A stretch of 64,000 nucleotides of DNA from Mercenaria mercenaria. Taxonomy: Eukaryota > Mollusca > Bivalvia > Venerida > Veneridae. The position numbers and the translations under genes are program-made. Below, piece by piece: positions 1 through 12,050 of the stretch. The notes beneath the pieces were generated by a model, which was not told the DNA's origin, made no database searches, and saw only the letters and a program-made list of their open reading frames with translations. The stretch lies in assembly GCF_021730395.1 (NCBI RefSeq), contig NW_026463301.1, positions 1 through 64,000 on the forward strand. The letters run 5' to 3'. How positions within the stretch are numbered: position 1 is the first letter of the stretch; each line of letters starts with the position of its first letter.

Positions 1-680
1 TCTAAGTTACTGTTGTATGAGGCCCCTAAGTTACTGTTGTGTAAGACCCTTCAGTTCCGTTGTGGGAGACCTCTCAGTCGCTGTTGTGTGAGACCTTTCA
101 GTTACCATTGTGTGAGACCTCTCATTTTTACCGTTGTGTGAAACCTGTCAGTTACCGTTGTGTGAGGCCTCTCACTTACTGTTATATGAGATCTCTCAGT
201 TACCATTGTGAATATTCGTATAAGCTGTTGTGTGAGACCTCTCAGTTACTGCTGGGTGACTCTCAGTTATCGTTGTTTGAGACCTCTCAGTTTCCGTTGT
301 GTGAAACCTCTCAGTAGCTGTAGTGTGAGACCTCTCAGTAGCTGTCGTGTGAGACCTCTCAGTTACCGTTGTGTGAAACGTCTCAGTAGTTGTTGTGTGA
401 AACCTCTCAATTACCGCTTTGTGATACCATTCAGTTACCGTTGTGTGAGACCTCTCAGTTACCGTTGTGTGAAACGTCTTAGTAGTTGTTGTGTGAGACC
501 TCTTAATTACCGCTTTGAGATACCATTCAGTTACCGTTGTGTAAGGTCTCTCAGTAGCTGTTGTGTGATACCACTAAGTTACCGTTGTGTGAGACCTCTC
601 AGTTTAATACCGTAGTATGCGACCTCACAGTTGCTGTTGAGTGAGACCTCTCAGTTACCGCTGTGTGAGACCTCTCAGTA
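1..680. repeat. 24-bp minisatellite, about 28 units
   Basis: A short motif close to CAGTTACCGTTGTGTGAGAC followed by CTCT repeats with a 24-bp period from the first base to about 680, with point changes and a few shortened units. It probably continues to the left of the window. Because 24 is a multiple of three, reading frames stay open through it and give Cys/Arg/Ser-rich ORFs that are not genes. Confidence 0.95.
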
Positions 681-1344
681 AAGGCTGCCTGAACACCTGC
701 AAACTCCAATATGCAATTCTGCTTATTCAAACAAATTACATAAAGAATATGTATAAATCATTCAGACATTTACAAGTGAAAAATGCTTTACAATATCCAT
801 AATTCAATATGCAGTTTAGCGTCTGAGTGCTGAACTGACTTCAACTCCTCTTTTTCAGCAGCTGTATTAAATTCACGTATATTTATCAATTTATAATATT
901 GTTGAACGCCCTGTCTATCAATACCGGACGCGTCTTTGTCAGGAATGGGTGTCTGACACCTTCCCTCTCTTTCTAAAAATGCACGCAATTTTCCGAAGTG
1001 ACTCCAAAAGTATCATCGATTTGTCCGGACATAACAGAACAGAACAGAACAGATATCTTATTTGACTATTACCATAGGAACATCGTCATAAAACATATTT
1101 ACAAATGCAAAACATATCATAAAGTCCCATTTCAACAAGAGTAGATCCTAATATAATAATATTCCTCTAAACTTCTGACAGGATTGGCTGTTATATATGT
1201 GTTACAGATGTTCTAAAAGACATAGCGCGTTTAAAGGCGCTCGCTACAGTTTTTCCGAACGGGTCGATATTTACCCCAACACCGTGCCAATTTGGTTGTG
1301 TTTCTAATCGATGTAGCTCATTGCTACGGAATCCTGTTGGGCCA
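681..1344. other. Intergenic, no gene seen
   Basis: AT-rich single-copy-looking DNA. Around 1030-1075 a run of ACAGA units is followed by an ATCTTATTTG-like stretch; in minus orientation this resembles the TTCTG-repeat tail found at 3' ends of molluscan non-LTR retrotransposons. It is too short to classify. No coding feature is supported. Confidence 0.5.
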
Positions 1345-1812
1345 TTTATAATGTCGCCGTCGCGTTTGTGGGGTCGACACACGACAACGCGAAGTGACAT
1401 AGCGACATAACGAAGTGACACCCGACACAATCGCAAACGACGGCGACAATCCCAAACGACAATGTCGCGATATCCACTTTCAAAAGCACGATATATCGCG
1501 ATGTCACTTTGCGTTGTCGAGCGTCGTATCGCATTGTCGCTATGTCACTTCGTAATGTCGCGATGTCACTTCGCGTTGTCATGTGTCGACTCTGCAAACG
1601 CGACGGCGACATTATCAAACGACATGTGATAATCACAAACGACTCTCGACAACGCGAAGCGACATTTTCTAAATGTCGTATCGTATGTCGCGTGTCGCGG
1701 GTTTTGGGTGAGAATCGACGCGCGACAATTCCAAACGATACACGACACGCGAAGTTACACTCGACAATACGAAGCGACATTTTCATAATGTCGTATCGCA
1801 TGTCGCCCGTCT
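1345..1812. repeat. CpG-rich inverted and direct repeat cluster
   Basis: The block is made of variants of TGTCG, GTCACTTCG and CGAAGTGACA and is far richer in CpG than its surroundings. The stretch 1347-1422 is repeated in inverted orientation at about 1536-1622 (shared core AATGTCGCCGTCGCGTTTG), so it can fold into a hairpin with ~75-bp arms. A second, direct duplication pairs about 1660-1702 with 1770-1812. Open frames on both strands follow from the short-motif composition. Likely a degraded foldback or MITE-type element; no family is recognised. Confidence 0.8.
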
Positions 1813-3060
1813 ACCGGTGAAAGGGTATGTTAAAAAGCTGTATTTCCTTACTTTTCCGTGCGTAAAATGTCCATGTTTTTCATTAACATCAAATAATTGT
1901 AGAATGTTCCAAACACAAGATATTTTAATGAAATAACTTTTATAAATTAAATTCAAACATTGTCTAAACGGATATGTAACTTGTATAATTTTACTGCCGA
2001 CGGTTTCGTCGGAGGACCGTCTCAAAATGTATCATTTTTCTTGAAAATATGCATACTTCTTCATATATGAATTAGAAGGGTGGCCCTTGTCTGAGGAGCC
2101 ATATCTTCATAACCTGATGTCCGATTTTTATAAATGTTACCTTTTTGCAAAGGTATGTGCAGAGTTTGATTAAATTCTATTATGTGAAACTCGATAAAAT
2201 AGCAGAAGTACCAACTTAAAATTGACAAAAATATGCAAAAATAACCCTTGAGGTTGCTCAACAAGTATTCCTTTCTTTACAAAATCATTTTCTTTTGATT
2301 TCTCTGAGCATGTTTCAAATAGATATATTGTTTTCCGTTATAAAAACGCTAAGATATCAAAATTATGCTGATAATTGTACTGTACTGAAATATATTTTAG
2401 AATTATAGAAATTTTGAAAAATGTTAAAAATAGCACCATATCTAGGGGCAAATTAAATTGAAACAAAGCTGGTGACCTAGTATTTTTATTTCATTTTTCT
2501 ATACATCATAACATGATCTTTTAATACAATAATACAAAACATTTCATCAAAATCTATAATTGAGAAAAAGATACGAAACTGTAGCGAGCGTCCTTAACAT
2601 GGTAGAATTGTTTTCTTGTCAGTACCTAATAATTGGATAGATTAAACATGCGTGGTCTAACGTAATAATATTTCTTAATGCACAATTTTCTCAAAGTAAC
2701 ATGGACAAATCAAACGAAAATATTTGTCTTCAATGCCATGCTTATCACAATATATACAGAATATATACAGACATATCAGAATGCCATTGTGTTCTAGTAA
2801 CAACATTTTTAATTGTATCTTTACGGGCGCTTACGTCAAGAAATATCTGCTATTGTACTAGGTTTCATTTATTTTTTCTGTCTTATTTGAAAACATGTGT
2901 TTGATGCTTCACTGAGTATTCCACTTGTCTATAGGCAGGAATGTGATTGTTATAGTGACCACTTGTGTTATGTGTAAGAAATAATGCATATCAAAATTAG
3001 GTGTATCATAGAATAATCCCCATTGATTTAACCAGTCGTGTTATAACAGGCTGGGGATGC
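1813..3060. other. Intergenic, no gene seen
   Basis: AT-rich, with only short ORFs that have no recognisable domain and no splice context. Nothing can be assigned. Confidence 0.6.
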
Positions 3061-3860
3061 TATTCAACACATTTTTGGCAGCGCAAGGAAGACTGATGGG
3101 ATTCACCGCTCCAGCTCATCTTATTGCTATTCCACCGGCGCCATGTCAAGTGAAATGACGGGCCTCTGGAAAACTTTGATGTTTGTGGCAATAAAATCGA
3201 GGATGGCTCAAATGTTCATGTAGACGTGGCATTTATTCCACTGGCTATTTAACCAACTTTGTTTTTAAAACCTACTCGTTTATTTGCTGCACCAATACAA
3301 TGTATACACTTTCTCGGGTAACAAGGACATAACACACTTTCTACCGTCCTGGAAGTGACAATGTGGCATGTTGCCTTTTGATAGTAATGAGCCTATCAAT
3401 CAAAGTTTCAAGTATGGTAAATATTCAATCAAAGCAGTTGCAGACGATTCATATATTGCTAGAAAATTGACGAGATTTGTTGCACCTTGTTATGGAATCA
3501 GTGGGGAGAGAACGATGTCAGAAGCAAGTGTTGCAGCTTGGGCCAAAAGGGTAGAAAAATTGCCCGCATTTACCCCAAAGATACATTCGCTTTCACCAAT
3601 GACAGAACCGTTGAGAGTGGAAACATGCTATGGATCCGCATCTTCCAGATCATGACCCAGTCGTTGTCCTCGGTCATATGGTGCCTGCAAATGCAGAACA
3701 TACAGGAAATCCTCATATTGATAATGTGTACATGCCACGTGCCGAAATACAGTATTGAAGTAACAGTATGTTTTTCGTGCACGGTGTTATGGCTTTTGGA
3801 GGTGAGGATATGTGTTGTTACGAACAAACAAATCATGAAACAAGTGACTGACTAGTTGAA
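3060..3860 (+). pseudogene. Possible degenerate coding remnant
   Basis: This stretch is less AT-rich and gives disjoint peptide pieces on the plus strand. One 95-codon ORF (3368-3655) contains the pieces RFVAPCYGIS, AWAKRVEKLP and KIHSLSPMTEPL. From memory these resemble the C-terminal part of an uncharacterised multicopy ORF common in bivalve and cnidarian genomes, in which a Tyr-Gly motif is followed by a Trp-Lys-Lys region and a Leu-Pro-Pro-Thr motif. The frame is lost on both sides and no start or splice signals fit. I infer an old retrocopy or transposon-derived remnant; a protein search would decide. Confidence 0.3.
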
Positions 3861-4610
3861 GTTGAACATTTTAATACAAATACGCGTAGTATCTAGTAAT
3901 CATTATTTTCACGTTTTATATTATATACGTTCTATTATCCTATTATCATGTGGCAATCCAAATCGAGTCCCAACAACATGTATTTTATATACCGTTTAAG
4001 AAAAAAAAAACATAAGTGATATACACTAATTTCTACTCAGTGTATGTTTTATTTGTTTTTCTATTGCACAAGAAATGTATGTTATGTTGTTGTTTTTAAG
4101 ATAGGTAAACCGTTAGTACAAAATGATGTTTCACATTAAAAATAATAAACATCATTTTGGTAACGTACAATGTAGGTAACGTATTATTAAGACGTTGTCT
4201 TTAATTGTGTGTGTGTTCATTAAAAAAACTTGCTTGTCGACTATGACTATCAATAAAATCATAATATCAGTTCTCAAACAGTTTGTTAATACACAGCTTT
4301 TTTCGTTATTTTTATAATGTAGCACTACAGTATTTCAAATTGCAAAGATAGAAACCACAATATCAGTTCTCACACATCTCATATTTTTTGACTTGTGTTC
4401 AATCATATGTACAAATACAGTATTGCTATAAATAAAAACTTTAACAATGTGTTTTTATTTTTTGGCCGCCATAATGGCCATTTTGTATAGAGACCTTTAC
4501 ATGCTTATGCTAATATATGGCATGCCACGGTTCAGACTAGTAAGAAACTGTAACGAAAAAATATAGCAGACGGGTTTCTTTTAATATACAACAGCAAGTA
4601 CATCTTAATT
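3861..4610. other. Intergenic, no gene seen
   Basis: Very AT-rich sequence with A- and T-runs and no ORF worth reporting. Confidence 0.6.
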
Positions 4611-4773
4611 ACAGTCAAACCTGTGTTAAAGACCACATTCATCTGGTTCTAAAGACCACATGTTTTGTTTCCCATTTTAACAGTGTATTTTAACCTGGGA
4701 ATAGAGATCACCTTCCAATAAAGACCAAATCTTGGCTCTCCCAAGGGTGGTCGTTATAGACAGGTTTGTCTGT
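4611..4773. mobile_element. Small foldback (MITE-like) element
   Basis: The ends are inverted copies of each other: ACAGTCAAACCTGTGTTAA at the left and the complement of ATAGACAGGTTTGTCTGT at the right. The interior repeats variants of AAAGACCACA. There is no coding capacity. This is consistent with a short non-autonomous DNA transposon; I cannot name the family. Confidence 0.6.
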
Positions 4774-4964
4774 ATATGCAAAATACAAAAACTCTGTATC
4801 TGTATCGGAACATGATACTTATTTATTTTTCAGACTGTAAACTTTAATGCAGTTAACTTCACATATATCTGAAGTAGGTAGTGCCTACATGAAGTCACTG
4901 CCTATTTTCTATCATTTGGTTGAGAAAACTGTTTTCAGAATAAATAAAAAATATGAACAAATTA

Positions 4965-7160
4965 AGTTTGTACATTTTGCGTTTCTTTGTATACTGAGAA
5001 CATATTGACTTGTGCTACTGCGATATGTCACGCTACAATTTCAAAGTATTTTATATGAAAACATGACATAAGACTTCACGGTAAAATGACAAAAATATTA
5101 ATGTATATAGATAAAACAACAAACATGTGCATGTATGTACTATATGTAGAATCTAAAAAGACAACAAAAGCACCATGTTATTTGTTTACTGTTGAGCGCT
5201 AGTATTGGCGAACTTGAGAGTTCAAATATATGCCACTTTAGTAGCAACTATCAAGTTACAGTGCTTATTGCGACAGTCATTTGTTTCCCCATTAATGTAC
5301 TAAAAGGTCGCATTATTTGACTGGGGGAAAGTTTTGCATTTAAAAAGTATATAATTATCTACTTCGTAGTCTGCAAAAACTTTTGAGACGTTGTGAATGA
5401 AACGTATTCCACTTAAATTTATGAGTGTTCAATCATTAGTATGCATTCCTGTTTTAAGAACCATCACAAAGAGTTCCCACACGTATACCAAAATAATATT
5501 CATGATACTTGATACACTTTGATAAATCTATTATGCACGGTTTTCTCGTGATCATTCCGTCGCTGCACTTTTCATCATCATCTCCCTTGCATTGAATGTA
5601 TTGTGAGCCCTGGTTCATTGTCTGATCGGGATAGAAGACCTCAGTGCGATGGTGATAAGGACCATTTGATGGGAAAAAGCAGCCTGTGAATATATTACAG
5701 GTTGGCAAGTGACTAACGATATCTCTGTTATGGACCACTCTCCAACTGTTGTTTAAAAGTCGATCGTGGTTTAGGGCGTACTGTTTATCACCAACTCTGG
5801 GTAATCCATACGTGTAAAGATACATCCTGTTTACAGGAACTAGTTTCTGATACACAAGAGAAACCGCTGCAAGAGAGGCGATGGCTCCACCTAGCGAGTG
5901 ACCTGTGACCACAACATCATACGCTGGATACTGTCTTACAAGGGAAGTAACACTTGCATTTACCCCTTGATACAACTTTTGATAAGCATTAGCGAAGTAG
6001 CGCTGAACGTTCCCACCAGTCGGGAAAGACGTTTTTGGTGTTGTTAATATCGATATAATTTGATCGTAAATTTGCAAACTATTAATAACTGTTCCCCGGA
6101 ATGCCACAGCTATGATTCTCTTTTTATTAGACACAGCAGTATATGCAAAACACTCTTCATACTTGAACAGGGGCAAATCTTCGCAACTGTGTCTTATGAT
6201 GTTCTTTATAACGAAATCTCCTGTAGGGTATATCTTCCTAAGGCATTTCTGCGGGTCATTCGTGTATGCGGCAGCCGACATAAGTGTGTACGAAAATGCG
6301 GCTTTTGGATCATACTTCCCATATTTCATTTCCTGACATTTGGCTGCATCTTTAACGTTTTGGTTCTGTAAGCAAGGATTCAGCGGAGAGCCATCAGCAT
6401 GACAGTTGCGATCCAATGGACACCAGCGGCAATTCTTGCCAATCCAACTTTTGTTGTTAACACAGGTTTTACAGTCCACATGTGTGTCACACTGAGGATT
6501 GGCAGACGACCACACCGTGAACAGAGATAGGAAAATTACACTTAATCTCCAAATTGCCATATCTCGACTTTTTTAAAATATCGCTAAACTTTATATTCTT
6601 TGTTACACTGGTCTACTGGAGCACATTAAGTGTAATCTCTTGTATTTCCTTTTCGGGCATTTGTTAATTTCCCTGTTGTGTCAACATCTTAGCGATACTT
6701 TTGTTAAGAGAAATGTTCCTGTATTGATAGATTTTGTCGAAACCTTTTTAATCAAGCAAATTAGTCATTTCAAAGTGTTCATCTTAATATAACAATATTT
6801 TCACAGCGTAATTTATGCTAACAAAATCCAAGATAAACCCGATAAATGAGAAAACATCGTTTGTACAAGTGGTTTATTCGAATAACAGGAAGATATTTTA
6901 AAGAAAATATATTTAACACTTCCTGCTTACCGGGATGTAAATGATATTAGATATTAATGGTTTCGTTTTGTGACGATCGATTTCAGTTTATTTTGCTGGC
7001 CAATTCACATATACACCAAACCGAAACCGAACCGATCAGAATGCATTTATAAAAATGGCCTTAAAGCGTAAACCTTTTTAAACAGATACAAATGTTTTAA
7101 ATTTATAATAAAACATCAAAAATCAAAAACTAATGTTATAAGTTGATAATCTTATATGCA
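4965..7160. repeat. Lipase duplication block A
   Basis: This 2.2-kb block is matched by 18796-21308 in the same orientation. Similarity starts at TTTGTACATTTTGCGTTTCT on the left and ends near GTTGATAATCTTATATG on the right, so it covers the whole lipase CDS plus ~500 bp downstream and ~600 bp upstream. The noncoding flanks match as well as the gene does, which indicates a DNA-level segmental duplication rather than retroposition. The 11.6 kb between the copies is not duplicated. Confidence 0.9.
5454..6560 (-). CDS. Secreted class 3 lipase, copy A
   Basis: Intact single-exon gene of 368 codons. Residues 1-20 (MAIWRLSVIFLSLFTVWSSA) form a signal peptide. Residues 24-63 are a Cys-rich, PSI-like module (Cys 24, 30, 33, 44, 47, 53, 63). 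The alpha/beta-hydrolase part follows, with an FRGT oxyanion-type motif at 154-157, the nucleophile elbow GHSLGG at 220-225 (Ser222), a likely catalytic Asp in HNRDIVSHLP (Asp280) and a likely His at 303-304. This is the layout of the lipase (class 3) family, which hydrolyses acylglycerol esters; the product is probably extracellular or digestive/lysosomal. The C-terminus adds a further Cys-rich stretch (CKGDDDEKCSDG). The start is the only Met with a signal peptide, and an in-frame stop lies just upstream. Substrate cannot be told. Confidence 0.93.
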   Translation of the reverse strand: MAIWRLSVIFLSLFTVWSSANPQCDTHVDCKTCVNNKSWIGKNCRWCPLDRNCHADGSPLNPCLQNQNVKDAAKCQEMKYGKYDPKAAFSYTLMSAAAYTNDPQKCLRKIYPTGDFVIKNIIRHSCEDLPLFKYEECFAYTAVSNKKRIIAVAFRGTVINSLQIYDQIISILTTPKTSFPTGGNVQRYFANAYQKLYQGVNASVTSLVRQYPAYDVVVTGHSLGGAIASLAAVSLVYQKLVPVNRMYLYTYGLPRVGDKQYALNHDRLLNNSWRVVHNRDIVSHLPTCNIFTGCFFPSNGPYHHRTEVFYPDQTMNQGSQYIQCKGDDDEKCSDGMITRKPCIIDLSKCIKYHEYYFGIRVGTLCDGS

Positions 7161-8183
7161 TTATATAAATGTCACCAAACTACCTTTTATTACGTAATAC
7201 TACCATTTGGGTTAAATCTGTTTATTTGTACGCAATATGCGTATTTATCCGAATAATGTGAATGATATTCAAACCGATTCATATCACAAGTTAGTGTCGA
7301 ACTGATAGGCGTTTCAAGTGCCATATTCAGTAGTTCTCAGACATTAAAAGTCTGTATTCGCTTTTTGTGTCGATCAACTCATTCATTCCGACAATGTGTA
7401 AAAGTGCGCTGCATTACAAGCCAACTGAAATGTTTGACAGCTATAAGCTGAAATAACTATTCAATCACGAATTGTTAAAATATTGAGCACTGGTAGAAAA
7501 CCACTCATTTCTACAAGCAGCATTTGCTTATTCTATACAAAAAGGAGATTATTTGAATTGTTTTAATGTGACAGTTAAATGAGTCAGTAATACTGTAAAA
7601 ATAATGTTATGTTTTCCAATATAATAACTGGTTTTCAATTTGATTTAAATGAAAGTGTAATATTATACAATGAGCGATAACTCTTACAAGTTAAGTTATG
7701 TTATCTTACGCTATAAGTGAACATATAAGAGAATCGTGCATCCTTTGGAATAGGTATTATCGGGTTGGAACGTCGCCGACAGGTGTATATACAGTCTTCC
7801 TTAGGGGATTCACTTTAGTTTTAGTTAATACAATTAACATAACATAAACATAAATATAACTAAAGAAACATTTTTTTTAAAGAAAATCGTCTTTACGCCG
7901 TCTGCTATCTATTAATCTGTCTGAGAAAATTTGTGACTTAAATTAATATCTTTTTCATTATATTTTCAAAGGTTAATAACTATTTCCGTTTGAAATATAC
8001 CTTTCTATGTGAAAAGCATTTTAAACACACACATCTCTATAACTTAGATATCTTTGAAATGTAAGATGCTTGACGTTTTCATGAGATCTATTGGAGACGT
8101 ATAGACTTTTGAAGATAGGTTAAATAGTTACATTAAGTGTAAAGAATTTTTACAGGAAAATTCCCCATGTAAAATTAAAACAC
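7161..8183. other. Intergenic, no gene seen
   Basis: AT-rich DNA outside the duplicated lipase block. No ORF, RNA or repeat is recognised. Confidence 0.6.
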
Positions 8184-8426
8184 AATTGAGCCGCGCCATG
8201 AGAAAACCAACATAGTGGCTTTGCGACCAGCATGGATCCAGACCAGCCTGCGCATCCGCGCAGTCTGGTCAGGATCCATGCTGTTCGCTAACGGTTTCTC
8301 TAATTGCAAAAGACTTTGAAAGCGAACAGCATGGACCCTGACCAGACTGCGCGGATGCGCAGGCTGGTCTGGATCCATGCTGATCGCAAAGCCACTATGT
8401 TGGTTTTCTCATGGCGCGGCTCAATT
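8184..8426. mobile_element. Near-perfect palindromic (foldback) element, copy 1
   Basis: The element begins AATTGAGCCGCGCCATGAG and ends with the reverse complement of that sequence; arms of ~105 bp flank a ~30-bp loop around AACGGTTTCTCTAATTGC. Four-base AATT at both ends could be a target-site duplication or part of the arms. A diverged second copy is at 46935-47149. I recognise the arm sequence (CAACATAGTGGCTTTGCGA) as abundant in bivalve genomes. There is no coding capacity; it is a non-autonomous foldback/MITE. Confidence 0.9.
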
Positions 8427-9929
8427 ATATTTTTCAGTTTGTGCAAAAGCACTCTAAATAATAAAATCTTTAGATGATCATTCGGAGGCATAGAATGCAA
8501 AGTAGAATAAGAGCAGACTCAATTTGATTGGGTCTATGTATGAGAAGTAACCGAAAGTGCAAGACGTCTCACGCCCATTAGGACTGGATAAGGCATTGAA
8601 TGCATAAAATACGTTGTATCTAGAAATCTTTATGAAAACTGAAGAATTGAATGGAGTGGCTTATAGTCGAATTCAAAATGGCCTTTACAGGCATTCGTTG
8701 AGAAGAGAGGGGGCTAATTTGTAGCGCAGTTCATATATAAATGATCTTTGTCAGAACTATCACTGAAACTCAAACAAAAACTCTTTTTATGTAAAAAATG
8801 TGTTATTGGACCTGCACGTGTGAGCGTGCGTGTGCGCGTATGTGTGTATACCTTGGATTCATCCAGATAAGTATAAGTTTCTTGTCACATCTTTATTTAC
8901 GTGCCTCCATATAATTGAGCGAGTGCTTAAAATTTTCAAATTACAGTATCAGTTCCTTATATTTCGGAATTCTTTATGTGATAGTATTGAAGCTATACAG
9001 CCGGATTGTGGATGGTCTATACATGTCTATATAGAAAAATATTGTCCGGAAGGGTTTGGTTATCTTGCTCACTAAGGCGACCTAAGTTGTGAGTGTAACC
9101 TGGAGAAACAAAACTGTTCTTACCACTGATCAGTCCTTTACTATCGAAAACATCGGGGACGTTAAACGCTTGCTTTAACATTTTGAAATATCTCCTGTTA
9201 ACTGATTCTGTTACAGCAATAACTGCTTCAATTCTGGCTTGCTCGGTTTACGATTTGTTTCTTTTTAACGTTAAATAAGATCTTTCTTTTTCAACTACTG
9301 AGTAGGGGCCTCCAGTACAGTACCAATATTACACCGCAATAATTGAAAATTACGCACAGTGTGAACAAATTATCTGTAACGGTACATATATGTTATGCCT
9401 ATCCTTGCCAGTTTGAAAGATCCGAGTTAATTCCTTTGATTTATTTCTTCTTCGGCATATACTCACCTTATGTTTTCCAAGCGAACAAACATCGTCATTT
9501 TTAAGCTGATTATTCAATTTTCTCATTTACTGAATGTAAACTCACCACCCCGGACCTATAATCTCCAGGGCATGATAAGCTGAACGACTTAATGAAGTAT
9601 TGTCATGCAAAACAAATTCATTCCCCTACTGGAAGGCACATAATTTTCTCTACTGCAGTGTAACGTAATGATCTGATATCCCGTCAATGATGTATAAACA
9701 ATATTGTACTATATATATGTGTTATAACAGAACGCTTGGATTGAAATTTCCATATACACAAAAATCTATAGTTGCTGATTGTTTCATAACATCTATAAAT
9801 ATAAAGGAAGTATTTTGAAATTGGTGGGAACATATGATAAAAAAATGTGAGAAATCATCACAATTAAGGGAGGTAATTCTGAAGAATATCCATATTATGA
9901 AATATTTTACAGACTGGACAGGAAAAGAT
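8427..9929. other. Intergenic, no gene seen
   Basis: Unique-looking sequence. A short purine/pyrimidine alternating GTGTG/GTGCG tract lies at about 8815-8850. An 81-codon ORF at 8830-9075 begins inside that tract and shows no recognisable domain. Confidence 0.5.
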
Positions 9930-11215
9930 CAATGTTGACGTTTAACATTCAGGTGTTACCTTGCAAATGACACATTGTCTCATTATGGGGGACTTTCGTG
10001 TAAGTAAAATCACTTATTGGTGAGAGGTTTGGACCAGAAAGGAAATAGGTCCTATTGAATTTGACCACTGACAGTGACTTTGACCTTTGAGTTAGAGAAA
10101 AGGGGTTGCGTAAGACACGTTGTCTCATTAGGGAAACATTTGTGCCTTGTAATATTAATGTCAGTATTACTGACCATACAGGAAGAAAACTATCGACCTT
10201 TGACCTGCAATTGTGACCTTTAAAGATTGTTGAGTTACAGTCCGGACATGAATAAAGCCCTGTTGACTTTGACCTCCAAGTGTGACCTTGACCTTTCTGC
10301 TAAGGGGCTGGGTTTACCGCATGCCAAGTTTTCTCACCAAGAGGAATATTTGTGCCATTTGATATTTAAATCCTATTTTGCACGACAAAGTTATGGACCG
10401 AAAAGTTAAAAACCCTTTTGTCCTCTATCTCCGAGTTTGACCCTGACCTTAAAGCTAGGGTATGGGTGTTGCGCACGACACATCGTATGATTATGGGGAA
10501 CATTTATGCCAGGTACTATTGTAATTCCTTTATTGATGACAAGTGGTCTGGACCAGACACGAGACAAACCTTGTTCATGCCATGTTAACATTTGACTACC
10601 AAGTGTGACTTTGACCTTTGAGCTAGAGGTCTGAAAGTCATGCATGACATATCGTCTTATTATGGAGTATACTTGTGCCCCGTAATAATAAAATCCCTTC
10701 ATGGATGGCGAAGTTCTGGACCAGACAAAAAATGTCTTATTGACCTTTGACGTTCAAGTGTGACCTCGACTTTTGAGCCAGGGGTTCGGGTGTTGAGCAT
10801 GACATTTCGTCTCATCATGTGGAACATTTTTGCAAAGTGATATTATAATCCTTTTAAAGAATATTGAGTAACAGCCCGGACAGGAAAAAAAGCCCTGTTG
10901 GCTTTGACCTCAAAGTGTGACTTTGGCACAGGGTTTTCCGCATGGCAAGTTGTCTCATTCAGGGGAATATTTCTACCAATTGATATTTAAATCCTGTTTT
11001 GCATGACTAAGTTATGAACTGGAAAGGTAAACATATCGTCTTACTATGGAGTATACTTGTGCTACGTAATAATAAAATCCCTTCGTGGACGGCAGAGTTC
11101 TGGACCGGACAGAAAAAAGTCCTGCTTGACATTTGACGTCCAAGTGTGACATTGACTTTTGAGCAAGGGGTTCCAGTTTTGCGCAAGATACGTCGTCTCA
11201 TCATGTGAAACATTT
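9930..11215. repeat. Degenerate tandem array, ~155-200 bp units
   Basis: About nine diverged units, each marked by a variant of GACACATCGTCTCATTATGG and by TTTGACCTCCAAGTGTGACC. The markers occur near 9966, 10117, 10319, 10477, 10646, 10802, 10943, 11030 and 11189, so spacing varies from ~87 to ~200 bp. ORFs here on either strand are repeat-derived. This is a dispersed bivalve satellite-like family without coding capacity. Confidence 0.8.
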
Positions 11216-11406
11216 TTGGAAAACGCAATTCTATAGTCCCTGAAACTGGTTTTCAACCAGTAAGGGAGTAATAACTGCTTTCTTTCTTTGTAATATATGT
11301 TGATAAAAAGATAAGTACGGTTTTATACGTTTTATTGTACTTTAAGATATATCAAAACATCGTAAACGTACACAGTTAATAAAGATTTCCCATGAAATTA
11401 CCCTGC

Positions 11407-12050
11407 CTATGGAAAATACCACACATTATTTGTTCTAAAACTCATCTCGTACTCGTCCTCAGATATAACTTCAAACACTGTTTTATTTTGCCTGACATAA
11501 TCACGAGCATCTTCTTCGTCCATTTCATTCAGGAAGAAACACATATCAACCAGTAGAGACTGATTCAGCGAGTGGGCACTGTCAACGAACCTACGCCATG
11601 TTTCTAGGCTCACTCTGACTCTATATAATTCAATGTGTGTGAGATTTCTCATTCCGGTAGTGACAAAGAGAACGTTCTCATCAATATCTGCACCACATAA
11701 ACTTAGTTTCCGCAGCTGATGAAAGGTCTGTACCACCGAGTTTAGTTCTGTGTGGTATTTAACATCATTTGACGAAGATCCTTCCAGGTAAAGTTCCTTT
11801 AGATATCTGGCATTTCCAAGACAATCAATAGCTAATACATTGTTACTAGTAGAAACCAAACGTAATATTTCTAGATGTGTAGGGTTAATGTCAGGAATTT
11901 TCACACGACTACAACGTACAAGATCAAGTCTCTGAAGCTGATCCTGTTTAGAAAGATTAACTTCATGACCATTACAATCAGAATTGGTACAATTTACACC
12001 CACCAATACAAGAAATGTGTCACCATATATTAACTATTCATGCATTTCAT
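11407..12050 (-). pseudogene. NLR-like C-terminal (LRR-like) fragment
   Basis: A 199-codon open stretch ends at 11407 and aligns along its whole length with the last ~200 residues of the HEPN-NACHT gene product encoded at 26901-28193. Shared pieces include RNLTHIELYRV versus RQLTHIELYRV, SDCNGHEVNLSKQ versus DDCDGHSADLSKQ, and YVRQNKTVFEVISE versus YIRQNKKLFEVLSE. There is no ATG at the left end of the homology, no NACHT part upstream and no clear splice acceptor; the frame runs back to a TAG just beyond 12040. I infer a truncated duplicate of the sensor region. The reading frame is otherwise intact and diverged at many residues, so the event is old or the fragment is spliced to an unseen exon. 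Confidence 0.75.

Noticed and set aside
208-615. 135-codon Cys/Arg-rich ORF
   Set aside because: It is a reading of the 24-bp minisatellite, whose period is a multiple of three.
1-680. CRISPR-like array
   Set aside because: Direct tandem units without spacers in a eukaryotic genome; a minisatellite.
788-988. 66-codon minus-strand ORF
   Set aside because: No domain, no start context and no repeat or splice support.
1346-1820. Overlapping ORFs of 60-151 codons on both strands
   Set aside because: They follow from the short-motif CpG-rich inverted repeat; no domain, and the peptides are repeats of the same words.
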